Shown in pieces: positions 6,606 through 15,468 of a stretch of 64,000 nucleotides of DNA; within the stretch, counting starts at the first letter, position 1; every line of letters begins with the position of its first letter. The DNA is from DATBLE01 sp963734065 (GTDB lineage Bacteria > Actinomycetota > Thermoleophilia > Gaiellales > Gaiellaceae), in the NCBI GenBank assembly GCA_963734065.1, contig CAVTFN010000003.1, positions 1,488,001-1,552,000 on the forward strand. The letters are read 5' to 3'. Made by a program: the position numbers and the translations under genes. Under the pieces are notes generated by a model. That model saw only the letters and a program-made list of their open reading frames with translations, searched no databases and was not told the origin of the DNA.

Positions 6606-8513
6606 TCACACTGTACCCAATTCGGCCACGAGATCGTGCAACGACTTCGTCATCTGTTCTCCACCGCGCACGCGGACGGCCAGCGCATCGGCGGACTCGC
6701 GGTCGCCGTAGACGACGACGCGCGGGATCTTCTCCAGCTCGGCGTCGCGGATCCGCCGGCCGATCGTCTCGTCGCGGTCGTCGACTTCCACCCGCGCGCC
6801 TGCCTCCTCGAGCTGAGCGGCCAATTCCTGAGCCGCGCCGCGGTGCCCCTCGCCCACCGGCAGGATCCTCACCTGCACGGGCGCGAGCCACAACGGGAAG
6901 TCGCCGGCGTAGTGCTCGATCAGGATGCCGATGAACCGCTCGAGCGACCCGAAGCTCGCGCGATGGATCACGTACGGCGTGTGCTCCTGGTTGTCGGCGC
7001 CCATATACGTGAGGCCGAAGCGCTGGGGCATCAGCGCGTCGAGCTGGACGGTGCCCATCTGCCATGAGCGGCCGAGCGAGTCGGTCATGTGCAGGTCGAT
7101 CTTCGGTCCGTAGAAGGCACCGTCCCCCTCGTTCAGTTCGTACTCGAGACCCTTGCGGTCGAGCGCCGACCGCAGCGCGCCCTCGGTGAAGTCCCACTCC
7201 TCGTCGCTGCCCAGATGATCTTCGGGCCGGGTGGAGAGCTCGAACCGGTACTCGAGCCCGAAGAGCTCGTAGAGGTAGGCGGTGTAGTCGATACACCCGT
7301 AGACCTCCTCCTCGATCTGCTCGCGCGTGCAGAAGAGATGGGAGTCGTCCTGGGTGACGTGGCGGACGCGCGTGAGCCCGTGGAGCGTCCCCGCGAGCTC
7401 GTTGCGGTGGAGCGGCGCCGCCTCGGCGAGGCGTAGCGGGAGCTCGCGATAGCTCCGCAACCTGTTCCCGTACACCCGCATGTGCCCCGGACAGTTCATC
7501 GGCTTCAGCGCGTACGTCCGGTCGCCGTCCGGGATCAGGAACATGTGCTCGCGGAACTTCTCCCAGTGGCCGGAGGTCTCCCAGAGCCACTTGTCGTAGA
7601 TGAGCGGGGTCTTCACCTCGACGTATCCGCGCTGCTGGTTCTCGCGCCGCCGCAGGTCCTCGAGGATGTTCCAGATGACCATTCCCTTCGGGTGCCAGAA
7701 CGGCGATCCCGGCGAGATGTCCTCGAGGTGGAAGAGATCGAGCTGCCGGCCGAGGACGCGGTGGTCGCGCTTTCGCGCCTCCTCGAGCGCGGCCAGTTGC
7801 GCGTCCAGGTCAGCCTGGGTGTAGAACGCGGTCCCGTAGATCCGGGTCAGCTGCGTGTTCTTCTCGTCCCCGCGCCAGTACGCGCCTGCGAGCCCGGTCA
7901 ACTTGACCGCCTTGATCGGCTTCGAGTCCTGCAGGTGCGGCCCGCGGCAGAGGTCGGTGAAGTCGCCCCCAGAAGGAGCCGATTGACGGTACAGCGAGAT
8001 GGCGCCCTCGGCCGTCTCGACGAGCTCGACCTTGTACGGCTCGTCCTCCGCCTCGAACCGGGCGCGCGCGTCGTCGCGGGCGATCTCCTCCCTCGACCAC
8101 GACCGCCCCTCCTCCAGCTCCTTGCCGATCTCGGCCTCGATCCGCTCGAGGTCGGCCTCGTGGATCGGCTCCGGGAACTCGAAGTCGTAGTAGAAGCCGT
8201 TCTCGATCGGCGGGCCGATCGCGATCTTGACCCCAGGGTAGAGCCGCCGGACCGCCTCCGCCAGCAGGTGCGCAGTCGAGTGCCGGAGCACCCACAGGGC
8301 GTCCGGATCGGTCGTGTCGCGCGTGGTCAGGATCTGGATCTCCTCCCCGTCGGCGAGCGGCGCGCGCAGGTCGCGGACCGCGCCGTTCGAGCGCACGAGC
8401 ACCGCCTGCTCGGCGAGCCTGGGGCCGATCGCCCGCGCGGCGTCCAGGCCGGTTGAGCCGTCGGGGAGCTCGAGCTCGGACTTGTCGGGCAGGACGACCT
8501 TCATGACCGACAA
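6606..8513 (-). CDS. thrS: threonine--tRNA ligase
   Basis: A 635-residue class II synthetase with full domain order: TGS domain at about residues 1-65, editing domain with HSTAHLLAEAVRR (HxxxH) near residue 80, second additional domain, then the catalytic core with motif 1 around YDKWLWETSGHWEKF, the zinc-binding segment ALKPMNCPGHMRVYG (Cys ligand) and motif 2 near residue 365. The C-terminal anticodon-binding domain starts near PVQVRILPVGEGHR. It charges tRNA-Thr and proofreads serine. The ATG at 8513 is 6 bases after the stop of a small upstream gene, so the two are co-transcribed; a hairpin with a T-run follows the stop region. Confidence 0.98.
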   Translation of the reverse strand: MSVMKVVLPDKSELELPDGSTGLDAARAIGPRLAEQAVLVRSNGAVRDLRAPLADGEEIQILTTRDTTDPDALWVLRHSTAHLLAEAVRRLYPGVKIAIGPPIENGFYYDFEFPEPIHEADLERIEAEIGKELEEGRSWSREEIARDDARARFEAEDEPYKVELVETAEGAISLYRQSAPSGGDFTDLCRGPHLQDSKPIKAVKLTGLAGAYWRGDEKNTQLTRIYGTAFYTQADLDAQLAALEEARKRDHRVLGRQLDLFHLEDISPGSPFWHPKGMVIWNILEDLRRRENQQRGYVEVKTPLIYDKWLWETSGHWEKFREHMFLIPDGDRTYALKPMNCPGHMRVYGNRLRSYRELPLRLAEAAPLHRNELAGTLHGLTRVRHVTQDDSHLFCTREQIEEEVYGCIDYTAYLYELFGLEYRFELSTRPEDHLGSDEEWDFTEGALRSALDRKGLEYELNEGDGAFYGPKIDLHMTDSLGRSWQMGTVQLDALMPQRFGLTYMGADNQEHTPYVIHRASFGSLERFIGILIEHYAGDFPLWLAPVQVRILPVGEGHRGAAQELAAQLEEAGARVEVDDRDETIGRRIRDAELEKIPRVVVYGDRESADALAVRVRGGEQMTKSLHDLVAELGTV

Positions 8514-8519
8514 CGATAC

Positions 8520-8822
8520 TCAGCGGCGAAGCGCCGCACGGACGTCGGGCCGGTCGAGCACCTCGACGAACGCGATCTCGCCGTCGATGGTGTTCACGAC
8601 CACGTCGCCGACGGGGACGAGCGCACCGCGCCGGAACCACCGCTTCATCGGCATCACCGTCGAGAAGCTGGCGCAGCCCTCGACCTCGCAGGAACACAGC
8701 GCCGTGATCCGCAGACCGTCCACCTGGTCGGCGAGCTCCGGTTTCCCCTCCGCCCGGAGCGCCTGTTCGAGCTCGGCGGCGAACGCGGGAGCGCGCTCGC
8801 GCAGCAACGGAATCTTGCTCAT
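8520..8822 (-). CDS. small protein of unknown function upstream of thrS
   Basis: A 100-residue protein, no recognised family. It starts MSKIPLLRERAPAFAAELEQ, an amphipathic helix-like segment, then has ALCSCEVEGCASFSTV with three closely spaced cysteines (C-x-C-x4-C) that could bind metal, and ends with a predicted beta-rich stretch (VVVNTIDGEIAFVEVLD). No membrane segment is seen. It lies 6 bases upstream of thrS and diverges from the cold-shock gene with a 110-base gap, where its promoter should be. Confidence 0.6.
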   Translation of the reverse strand: MSKIPLLRERAPAFAAELEQALRAEGKPELADQVDGLRITALCSCEVEGCASFSTVMPMKRWFRRGALVPVGDVVVNTIDGEIAFVEVLDRPDVRAALRR

Positions 8823-8825
8823 CGG

Positions 8826-8861
8826 CTCAGTTGTAGCGTTGCTAAGGTTCCGCGAACTGAG
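8826..8861 (+). promoter_or_regulatory. hairpin in the leader between the divergent small gene and cspA
   Basis: CTCAGTT (8826-8832) and AACTGAG (8855-8861) are perfect inverted arms around a 22-base loop. The position in the cold-shock leader suggests a temperature-sensitive structure or an operator; neither is proven. Confidence 0.35.
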
Positions 8862-8932
8862 AACGAGTACCGAGCGAGTCGCAGTCTCTTGCGCTTCTCT
8901 ACCCGTTCGTGAGTGGTAAGGGAGGTGTTCAC

Positions 8933-9142
8933 ATGGCTACCGGTACCGTCAAGTGGTTCAACGCTGCGAAGGGATACGGGTTCATCACGCCCGACGAGGG
9001 CGGGAAGGACCTGTTTGTCCACTTCTCGCAGATCGCCGGCGAGGGCTACAAGTCCCTCGACGAGGGTTCCCGGGTCGAGTTCGAGGCCCGCGAGGGTCAG
9101 AAGGGCCCCGAGGCGACCAGCGTGGTCCCGATCGCCGCCTAG
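8933..9142 (+). CDS. cspA: cold-shock protein (CspA family)
   Basis: A 69-residue single cold-shock domain: TGTVKWFNAAKGYGFITP with RNP1 (KGYGFI), then DLFVHFSQIAGEGYKSL with RNP2 (LFVHFS), ending GPEATSVVPIAA. Length and motifs are typical. Such proteins bind single-stranded RNA/DNA and melt mRNA structure. The ATG at 8933 follows GGGAGG at a good spacing. The leader is long enough (about 110 bases) for mRNA-level cold control as known in other csp genes. infA follows on the same strand after a strong hairpin. Confidence 0.97.
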   Translation: MATGTVKWFNAAKGYGFITPDEGGKDLFVHFSQIAGEGYKSLDEGSRVEFEAREGQKGPEATSVVPIAA

Positions 9143-9160
9143 GCGTCGTGGAAGAGACTG

Positions 9161-9186
9161 CCGTGCGCCCCGCTCGGGGCGCACGG
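9161..9186 (+). promoter_or_regulatory. 12-bp hairpin between cspA and infA
   Basis: CCGTGCGCCCCG (9161-9172) pairs perfectly with CGGGGCGCACGG (9175-9186). No T-run follows, so it is not a canonical terminator; it may limit read-through, stabilise the csp mRNA 3' end or shape the infA leader. Confidence 0.7.
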
Positions 9187-9198
9187 TCAGTCCGATCG

Positions 9199-9205
9199 AA
9201 GGAGG
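9199..9205 (+). promoter_or_regulatory. ribosome binding site that places the infA start at ATA
   Basis: AAGGAGG at 9199-9205 is a perfect anti-16S match, 6 bases before ATA (9212-9214). No ATG, GTG or TTG occurs in frame between the cspA stop and this codon. Confidence 0.75.
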
Positions 9206-9211
9206 GTCGGC

Positions 9212-9433
9212 ATAGCCGACAAGGAAGAGAAGATCGAGTTCGAGGGCGAGGTGGTCGAGGCGCTCCGCAGCGGCATGTTCCGGATCAAGCTCGACAACGG
9301 CCACGAGACCCTCGGTTACACCGCCGGCAAGATGCGGCGCTACCGGATCAGGATCCTCCCCGGCGACCGTGTCCGGGTCGAGCTCTCGCCCTACGACCTG
9401 ACCCGCGGACGCATCGTCTTCAGACACCGCTGA
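9212..9433 (+). CDS. infA: translation initiation factor IF-1 with apparent ATA start
   Basis: A 73-residue S1-fold protein with the IF-1 core EVVEALRSGMFRIKLDNGHE, GKMRRYRIRILPGDRVRVEL and SPYDLTRGRIVFRHR. IF-1 blocks the ribosomal A site during initiation. Family proteins have about 12 residues (ADKEEKIEFEGE here) before the first GTG-encoded Val at 9251, so a start at 9251 would truncate the first beta strand. The only start giving a full-length protein with a good ribosome binding site is ATA at 9212. Usual neighbours (rpmJ, rpsM) are absent; this copy stands beside a cold-shock gene, as some actinobacterial infA genes do not. Confidence 0.9.
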   Translation: MADKEEKIEFEGEVVEALRSGMFRIKLDNGHETLGYTAGKMRRYRIRILPGDRVRVELSPYDLTRGRIVFRHR

Positions 9434-9535
9434 CCGACGCGTCCCCGTCACCTCCACGTTTCGTGGCCTGACGGCAAGAGCTAGTCCCAGCCCCTGCTCG
9501 CCTTCGGCCGAGCCAGGCTAAGCTGGACCGCGGGG

Positions 9536-11476
9536 ATGGCGGCGAGAGCAGCAGCGTGGAGCCTGGTCGCGCTCGCGGCACTTACGCTCGGGGTCGGCGG
9601 CGCGGTCGGACATGCGGCGGCGACGACCACGACCGTGCGGGTGCAGGTGATCGGGCGCGGCGTGGTCACCGACAACAAGAGCTCGATGAACTGCGGAAAC
9701 GGCGCGACCGTCTGCCGCGTCTCCTACACCGGGAGCGGCAACGTGAGCTTCAGCGCCGCTCCGGCCTCGGGCTGGACCTTCTCCGACTGGGAGGGCTGCA
9801 GCGGCGATCCGTGCTTCGTCACGTTCGACCTCTCCGACGAGGACCACGAGGTGATCGCGACCTTCGACCAGTCGCCGGATCCGGGGGAGAAGACCTTGAC
9901 GGTGCACTCGAACGGCGATGCCCAGGGGAACGGCGGCAACATCTCCGGCGAGGACATCGACTGCGACACCGGCGACGACGACTGCACCACCCAGGTCACG
10001 CTCGGCTCGACGCTGACCGTCGCCGAGACGCCCGACGACGGCTACGTCTTCGCCGGGTGGAGCGGCGCCTGCAGCGGCACCTCGCGCAGCTGCACCGTGC
10101 AGATGGACGACGACAAGACCGCGACCGGAACATTCCGGAAGCCTCGACTCACCGTCTCGGTGAACGGCAACGGCACGGTCACCGGCGGCGGGATCACCTG
10201 TACGACCGGCTCGTCCAACGGCTGCAGCGCGGACGAGGATTCCGGCCAGGAGGTCACCCTGGCGGCCACGCCCGGCTCGGGCGGCTCGTTCACCAGCTGG
10301 AGCGGCTGCACCAGCTCGAGCGGTGCGACCTGCACGGTGACGATGAGCGGCGACAAGAGCGTGACCGCGAACTTCTCGGGCGGCGGCTCCACCGGGCCGA
10401 CCACGTTCCCGCTCAGCGTCTCCGTGACGGGGAGCGGGACGGTGACCGGCGGGGGCCTGAGCTGCGGCGACGGCCGGACGACCTGCTCGACCACGCTCTC
10501 CTCCGGGACGAACGTGACGCTGACCGCCGAGCCGAGCTCCGGCGAGACGTTCCAGGCCTGGGGCGGAGCGTGCAGCGGCTCGTCGCGGACGTGCTCGTTG
10601 ACGATGAGCGCGGCGCGCAGCGTGACCGCCACCTTCTCCGGCGGCTCGAGCACGCAGGTCGCGCTCACGGTTGCCGTCACCGGCCACGGCACGGTCACGG
10701 GCGGCGGCATCACCTGCGGCAACGGCAGGTCCGTGTGCACGGCACGGCAGCGACAGGGGGAGAGCGTCGGCCTGACGGCGACCCGCGCCCCCGGCGCGAC
10801 CTTCACCGGCTGGGGCGGGGCCTGCACCGGCAAGACGCCGACCTGCACGGTGGAGATGGACGCGGCGAAGCGCGTGACCGCCGCCTTTGCAGGCGGCTCC
10901 GGGGTCGCGGCCGGGTCGACCGCTCTGCGCAGCCTGGGGCGGCCGGTGGTCTCGAGGACGGCCTCCGGCTTCCAGGTCACGCTCCGCTTCCGCACGGCCG
11001 ACCGGGGCCGGGCGCGCGTGCAGGCTGTGCGCGCGGGACGGATCCAGACGGCGCTCGCCTTCACCGCCGCCGCCGGCGCGGCGAGAGTCGGCCCTTTCCC
11101 CGTCGCGAAGCCCGGCTTCTACACCTTCGACCTGCGGCTCGGCCCCCGCACGCTGCGCTGGACCGCCTGCCTCGGCCGTTGCGGCGAACGCGCGACCTCG
11201 AGCCCGTTCATCCTCGCGCGCGGCCTGCCGACGGTCGACGAGGCGGACAGGCTCTGGTCGGTCACCCTCCACTTCCGCTCGTCGCAGCCGGCCGGCGCAG
11301 TCGTCCGTGTCCTCCGCGGCAGACTGCTCGCCCGCGAGGTGCGCTTCCCGATCCGGGTCGGTAGGACCACTCCCGGGACGCTCCTCCTCTCGCCGGGCAG
11401 CTACCGGATCGGGCTCGCAGCGACCGACGGCTATGGACGGGTTCGGACCCTGACCTGGTACGCCCTGCTGCCATGA
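9536..11476 (+). CDS. secreted repeat protein, five cysteine-paired InlB-B-like repeats (paralogue 1)
   Basis: A 646-residue protein. Residues 1-30 form a signal peptide (AWSLVALAALTLGVGGAVGHAAA). Five tandem repeats of about 80 residues follow, each with V..NGNGTVTGGGITC, a second Cys, L.ATP..G..F..W.G.C, a CTVTM segment and a closing V.A.F; this fits the bacterial InlB B-repeat / Flg_new_2-like group. Each repeat has two to four Cys, suggesting disulfides outside the cell. The last about 190 residues are a different module starting RSLGRPVV and ending GRVRTLTWYALLP, shared with the next gene. No sortase motif or transmembrane anchor is seen. Probably surface or matrix associated; the function is unknown. 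Confidence 0.8.
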   Translation: MAARAAAWSLVALAALTLGVGGAVGHAAATTTTVRVQVIGRGVVTDNKSSMNCGNGATVCRVSYTGSGNVSFSAAPASGWTFSDWEGCSGDPCFVTFDLSDEDHEVIATFDQSPDPGEKTLTVHSNGDAQGNGGNISGEDIDCDTGDDDCTTQVTLGSTLTVAETPDDGYVFAGWSGACSGTSRSCTVQMDDDKTATGTFRKPRLTVSVNGNGTVTGGGITCTTGSSNGCSADEDSGQEVTLAATPGSGGSFTSWSGCTSSSGATCTVTMSGDKSVTANFSGGGSTGPTTFPLSVSVTGSGTVTGGGLSCGDGRTTCSTTLSSGTNVTLTAEPSSGETFQAWGGACSGSSRTCSLTMSAARSVTATFSGGSSTQVALTVAVTGHGTVTGGGITCGNGRSVCTARQRQGESVGLTATRAPGATFTGWGGACTGKTPTCTVEMDAAKRVTAAFAGGSGVAAGSTALRSLGRPVVSRTASGFQVTLRFRTADRGRARVQAVRAGRIQTALAFTAAAGAARVGPFPVAKPGFYTFDLRLGPRTLRWTACLGRCGERATSSPFILARGLPTVDEADRLWSVTLHFRSSQPAGAVVRVLRGRLLAREVRFPIRVGRTTPGTLLLSPGSYRIGLAATDGYGRVRTLTWYALLP

Positions 11477-11547
11477 GCCATCTAGCGGATGCTCGGAATC
11501 GCGTCTAACCTGTGCCCCCTCGTGGGGAGACGAGACGGGGTGAATCC

Positions 11548-13998
11548 ATGAGGCGTGGGGTCGTACCGATGCTGGCACTGGTGGCGCTCGTCCTGGGCGT
11601 CGTCAACGCGGGCGCGCATTCATCCGCCACGCGCACGGTGACCGTCGAGGTTCTCGGCAAAGGGAGCGTCAAGAGCTCTCCGAGCGGGATCAACTGCGGC
11701 GGGGGCAACTCGAAATGCTTCGCGGCCTTCAGTGACACGACCGGCGTCACCCTGACCGCAAAGCCCGGGAGCGGATTCGCTGCCGGCAGCTGGTCGGGCG
11801 ACTGCGGCGGCTCGACCGACACCGCCTGCGACCTCGGCACCGGCGGCGACAGCGTCGCGGTGGCGGAGTTCAGCCCGAAATCCGGCACCTCGCAGAGCAC
11901 GCTGTCCGTGACCTATGCGGACGACGGCTCGCCGGGCACCGGGGACGAGGGGGACGTCACCTCTCCGGGCTCCGAGATCGACTGCGGCAACGCCAGCGGC
12001 GGCACCTCCTGCGCCTGGGTCGTCCCGACCGGCTCCACGCTCACCGTCTTCCAGACGCCGGCAGCCGGCAGCGTTTTCCAGGGCTGGGGCGGCCAGTGCA
12101 ACGGTCAGGCGGTCTCGTGCACGGTCCAGATGGACGGGGACCGCCAGGTGGGCGCGGCGTGGGCTCCGGCCGGCGGCTCGACCGCCCAGCTCACCGTCAG
12201 CGTGGCTGGCAGCGGCCACGTCTCGGGCGGGAGCATCGACTGCCCGAGCACCTGTGTCGCCAACGTCGCCCTGAACTCTGCGGTCACGCTGAGCGCCTCG
12301 CCGAGCGACGGCTACGTCTTCACCGGCTGGACCGGCAGCTGTACAGGCACGGCACCCACCTGCACCGTCACCATGACCGCGGCGGCGACGGTCACGGCGA
12401 GCTTCACGCAGGCGAACGTCCTCGCGGTGGCGATCAACGGCAACGGCGCCGTCACCGGCGGAAGCGGCGCGATCAACTGCGGGGGCGGCGCCTCCATCTG
12501 CTCGGCGAACTTCGCCGCGGGCGCGACCGTCTCCCTCGTCGCCACCCCCGCGCTCGGCGGGACCTTCACCGGCTGGACGGGCGCCTGCGGTGGGACCGCG
12601 ACTACCTGCACCGTCTCGATGACCCAGTCGCGGAACGTCACCGCGACCTTCAGCGGCAGCGCGACGGGGACGGGCTTCACGCTGTCCGTCTCGGTAACCG
12701 GGAACGGGACGGTCACGGGCGGCGGGATCAGCTGCGGCTCCGGAGCGACCACGTGCACGAGCGCCGGACACGCCGCGAACTCGGCCGTGACCCTGACGGC
12801 GACGCCCTCCAGCGGCGCAACCTTCGCCGGCTGGGGCGGCGGCACGTGCACCGGCACCGTGGCGACGTGCACGGTCACGTTCAACGCGGCGAAGACCGTC
12901 ACCGCCTCGTTCTCGGGCGGCACGAGCACGTTCGCGCTGACCGTCACCGCGACCGGCCCGGGCCGCGTCACGGGCAACGGGATCAGCTGCGGCAACGGCG
13001 CCACCACCTGCACTGCCACCTTCACGCCCGGAACCACCGCCCTCTTGAACCAGGCGCCCGCTTCCGGAGCCTCCTTCCGCGGCTGGGGCGGCTCATGCAC
13101 CGGGACGACCCCGAGCTGCGCGGTCAGCATGACCTCGGCCAAGAGCGTGACCGCCACCTTCGCGACCGCCGGCACGCCCGGGACGCTGACGGTCCACGTC
13201 CTCGGCCGCGGCTCGGTCTCGACCACTGCCGGTGCCTGCGCCGGCACCGGCGGAACGAAGACGTGCGTCCAGCACTTCAAGGCCGGCGCCTCCGCGGCGC
13301 TGACCGCGAAGCCGGCGGCGGGTCAGTCGTTCCTCGGCTGGAGCGGCGCCTGCACCGGGAAGAAGTCGACCTGCGCGGTGAAGCTGTCCACCGCCCAGAC
13401 CGCGACGGCGACGTTCAGCAACGCGCTGGTGAAGACGGCCACGCTCCGCTCCCTCGGACGTCCGATCATCGTGAAGACGAGCAGCGGCTACCGCGTCACG
13501 CTCCGCTTCGTCACCACCAAGGCCGGAACCGCCCGCGTCCGCGGCGTCAGGGCGGGCCGCGCGGTGACCACGGTCACCGCCAAGGTGGCGGCCGGCCGCG
13601 TCCGGATCGGGCCGTTCTCGGTGCTCCGGGGCGGCCTCTACGTGTTCGAGACGCGGCTCGCCGGCGGGCTCCTGAAGACCCCGGCCTGCCTCGGGCGCTG
13701 CGGTCCGGCCGCGCCGCCGCCGACGTTCAGCCTCACGCGCGAGCCGCCGACGGTGACCCGTGCGGGCGACGTCTGGTCGGTCACGCTGCACGCCCATGCG
13801 AACCAGATCTACGACGGCCGCCTCCGCACCTACCGCGGCTCGCGGCTGCTCGTCAACCAGCACTTCCTCGGCCGCGCCGGCCGGATCGCCTTCGGCCCGT
13901 TCCTGCTCGGCTCGGGCAACTACACGCTCCGCCTGGCGGGCGTCGACGGCTTCGGCCGCGCGCGCACACTGACCTGGTTGGTCTCGTTCGGGCGCTAG
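11548..13998 (+). CDS. secreted repeat protein, seven cysteine-paired InlB-B-like repeats (paralogue 2)
   Basis: An 816-residue paralogue of the preceding gene. ATG 11548 gives a compact signal peptide (MRRGVVPMLALVALVLGVV); the in-frame start 36 bases earlier adds a charged, unlikely leader. Seven about 80-residue repeats follow, e.g. LSVSVTGNGTVTGGGISCG and TFTGWTGACGGTATTCTV, then the same C-terminal module (RSLGRPIIVKT to RARTLTWLVSF). The two genes are 71 bases apart on the same strand and differ in repeat number, indicating duplication plus repeat gain or loss. The stop shares bases with the convergent permease gene. Confidence 0.8.
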   Translation: MRRGVVPMLALVALVLGVVNAGAHSSATRTVTVEVLGKGSVKSSPSGINCGGGNSKCFAAFSDTTGVTLTAKPGSGFAAGSWSGDCGGSTDTACDLGTGGDSVAVAEFSPKSGTSQSTLSVTYADDGSPGTGDEGDVTSPGSEIDCGNASGGTSCAWVVPTGSTLTVFQTPAAGSVFQGWGGQCNGQAVSCTVQMDGDRQVGAAWAPAGGSTAQLTVSVAGSGHVSGGSIDCPSTCVANVALNSAVTLSASPSDGYVFTGWTGSCTGTAPTCTVTMTAAATVTASFTQANVLAVAINGNGAVTGGSGAINCGGGASICSANFAAGATVSLVATPALGGTFTGWTGACGGTATTCTVSMTQSRNVTATFSGSATGTGFTLSVSVTGNGTVTGGGISCGSGATTCTSAGHAANSAVTLTATPSSGATFAGWGGGTCTGTVATCTVTFNAAKTVTASFSGGTSTFALTVTATGPGRVTGNGISCGNGATTCTATFTPGTTALLNQAPASGASFRGWGGSCTGTTPSCAVSMTSAKSVTATFATAGTPGTLTVHVLGRGSVSTTAGACAGTGGTKTCVQHFKAGASAALTAKPAAGQSFLGWSGACTGKKSTCAVKLSTAQTATATFSNALVKTATLRSLGRPIIVKTSSGYRVTLRFVTTKAGTARVRGVRAGRAVTTVTAKVAAGRVRIGPFSVLRGGLYVFETRLAGGLLKTPACLGRCGPAAPPPTFSLTREPPTVTRAGDVWSVTLHAHANQIYDGRLRTYRGSRLLVNQHFLGRAGRIAFGPFLLGSGNYTLRLAGVDGFGRARTLTWLVSFGR

Positions 13999-15167
13999 TG
14001 GTGCCCGTGCCCGTCGCCGGCGGGCGCGTTCATCATGCGTAGCATCGGGATTCCGCCGCCGCGCCGGAAGTAGCGCCAGATCAGCACCGAGGCGAGGCTG
14101 AGGAAGACGATGTTCAGGTACGTGGTGTAGTTCCAGCTCACCGTGGCCATCTCGACTTTCGCGTTCCGCTCGGTCGGGGCGATCCCGGCAGCCTGGAACA
14201 GCAGCTCCACCGCCAGGCCGGCCGCGACCATCGTCACGTACAGCACGGCGGCCAGGAACGCGGCCATCCGCAGCCCGTAGTACTTGCGGTAGATGTTCAG
14301 GATCGGCGCGATGATCAGGTCGCCGAAGATGAACGCGATCACGCCGCCGAAGCTGATCCCGCCGTTCCAGAGCACGGCGGCGAGCGGGATGTTCCCGACC
14401 GAGCAGACGAAGCTGATCACGGCGACCAGCGGCCCGATCACGGGTCCCCAGACCTTCGCGGCGGTCGGATGGTCGACCAGGAAGAGCGACTGCCACCAGG
14501 ACTCGGGCACCCAGGCGGCGAGCGCGCCGGCGACGAGTAGCCCAACGGCGATGTCGCGCCAGATCGCCGCCCAGTCCATGACGAAGTAGTCGGCGGTGGC
14601 GGTGAAGCCGCGCGGCGTGCGAAGGCGCCGCCACCACGAGCCGCCGCCGCCCGCCGACATGTCCATCTCGGCATGCCCCTCCATCGAGCCGACGAGGCCG
14701 CGGTTGGCCTCTTCGCGCGCCTCGTCGACCAGACGCCGCTGGAGGAACAGGCGGAAGGCGACGGCGACGAGGACAATCATCAGTGGTCCACCGACGAACT
14801 CGCCGACCACGAACTCCCAGCCCAGCAGGAGCCCGATCACGATCCCGAGCTCGAAGACGAGGTTGGTCGAGGCGATCTCGAAGGCGATCGCCGCGGTGAA
14901 GTCGGCGCCCCGCCTGAACAGCGAGCGGGCGAGCGCAACTGCTGCGTACGAGCACGACGAGGAGGCTGCGCCGAGCCCGGTCGCGACGGCGAGCGTGCGC
15001 GGCGAGTCGTCCGGCATGAGCCGGCGCAGCTCCCGCTTCGAGATCACCGCCTGCACGACCGCCGAGAGCGCGAAGCCGAGGATCAGCGCCCACAGGATCT
15101 CCCAGAACATCCCGAACGAGAACGAGAGCGCGTCGACGAGCTCGGAGCCGACGTCGACCGCGAGCAT
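13995..15167 (-). CDS. DUF318/ArsP-type permease controlled with CsoR
   Basis: A 390-residue membrane protein with about eight hydrophobic segments in two halves, separated by a cytosolic loop rich in Gly, His and Met (EGHAEMDMSAGGGG, residues 165-180). Motifs such as GLGAASSSCSYAAVALARS in the first half and SFVCSVGNIPLAAVLWNGG in the second match the PF03773 permease group, whose members include the ArsP exporter of organoarsenicals. The tail ends GDGHGHH, a possible metal ligand. Its ATG overlaps the csoR stop (ATGA), so it is translated with csoR and is the likely target of metal regulation. Copper or a related thiophilic metal is the probable cargo; that is inference. Confidence 0.75.
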   Translation of the reverse strand: MLAVDVGSELVDALSFSFGMFWEILWALILGFALSAVVQAVISKRELRRLMPDDSPRTLAVATGLGAASSSCSYAAVALARSLFRRGADFTAAIAFEIASTNLVFELGIVIGLLLGWEFVVGEFVGGPLMIVLVAVAFRLFLQRRLVDEAREEANRGLVGSMEGHAEMDMSAGGGGSWWRRLRTPRGFTATADYFVMDWAAIWRDIAVGLLVAGALAAWVPESWWQSLFLVDHPTAAKVWGPVIGPLVAVISFVCSVGNIPLAAVLWNGGISFGGVIAFIFGDLIIAPILNIYRKYYGLRMAAFLAAVLYVTMVAAGLAVELLFQAAGIAPTERNAKVEMATVSWNYTTYLNIVFLSLASVLIWRYFRRGGGIPMLRMMNAPAGDGHGHH

Positions 15168-15457
15168 CAGCGCGTGCGGGCGAAGCGGCGTACTGCGGCG
15201 AGCAGCTCGTCGGTCTTGACCCGGGCGTCGTCCTCGTCACCCGAGGCGAAGGCGGCGGCGACGCAGTGGGTCACGTGGTCGTCGAGGATCTCCAGCGCCA
15301 CAGCCTCGAGCGCCGTGGAGACCGCGGCGATCTGGGTGAGGACGTCAATGCAGTAGCGCTCTTCGTCGACCATCCGCTCGATTCCGCGTACCTGGCCCTC
15401 GATCCGGTGGAGCCGCCTGACGAGTCCGTCCTTGCCGGACGAGTACCCCTGAGTCAT
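15167..15457 (-). CDS. csoR: CsoR-type copper-sensing repressor
   Basis: A 96-residue all-helical DUF156 protein: RRLHRIEGQVRGIERMV, then Cys36 (RYCIDVLTQ), His61 and Cys65 (DDHVTHC). This Cys-His-Cys triad has exactly the residue numbers known for the Cu(I) site of Mycobacterium tuberculosis CsoR, which separates it from nickel (RcnR), sulfur (CstR) and formaldehyde (FrmR) relatives. Cu(I) binding releases the repressor from DNA. A perfect palindrome lies 12 bases upstream of the start, and the coupled permease gene overlaps the stop. Confidence 0.93.
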   Translation of the reverse strand: MTQGYSSGKDGLVRRLHRIEGQVRGIERMVDEERYCIDVLTQIAAVSTALEAVALEILDDHVTHCVAAAFASGDEDDARVKTDELLAAVRRFARTR

Positions 15458-15468
15458 CGTCGGCCATC

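Noticed and set aside
9518..11578. Long minus-strand open frame of nearly 690 codons opposite the secreted repeat gene
   Set aside because: It antiparallels a gene with clear repeats and signal peptide; composition (Ala/Arg/Gly rich) is what high-GC codon use produces on the opposite strand.
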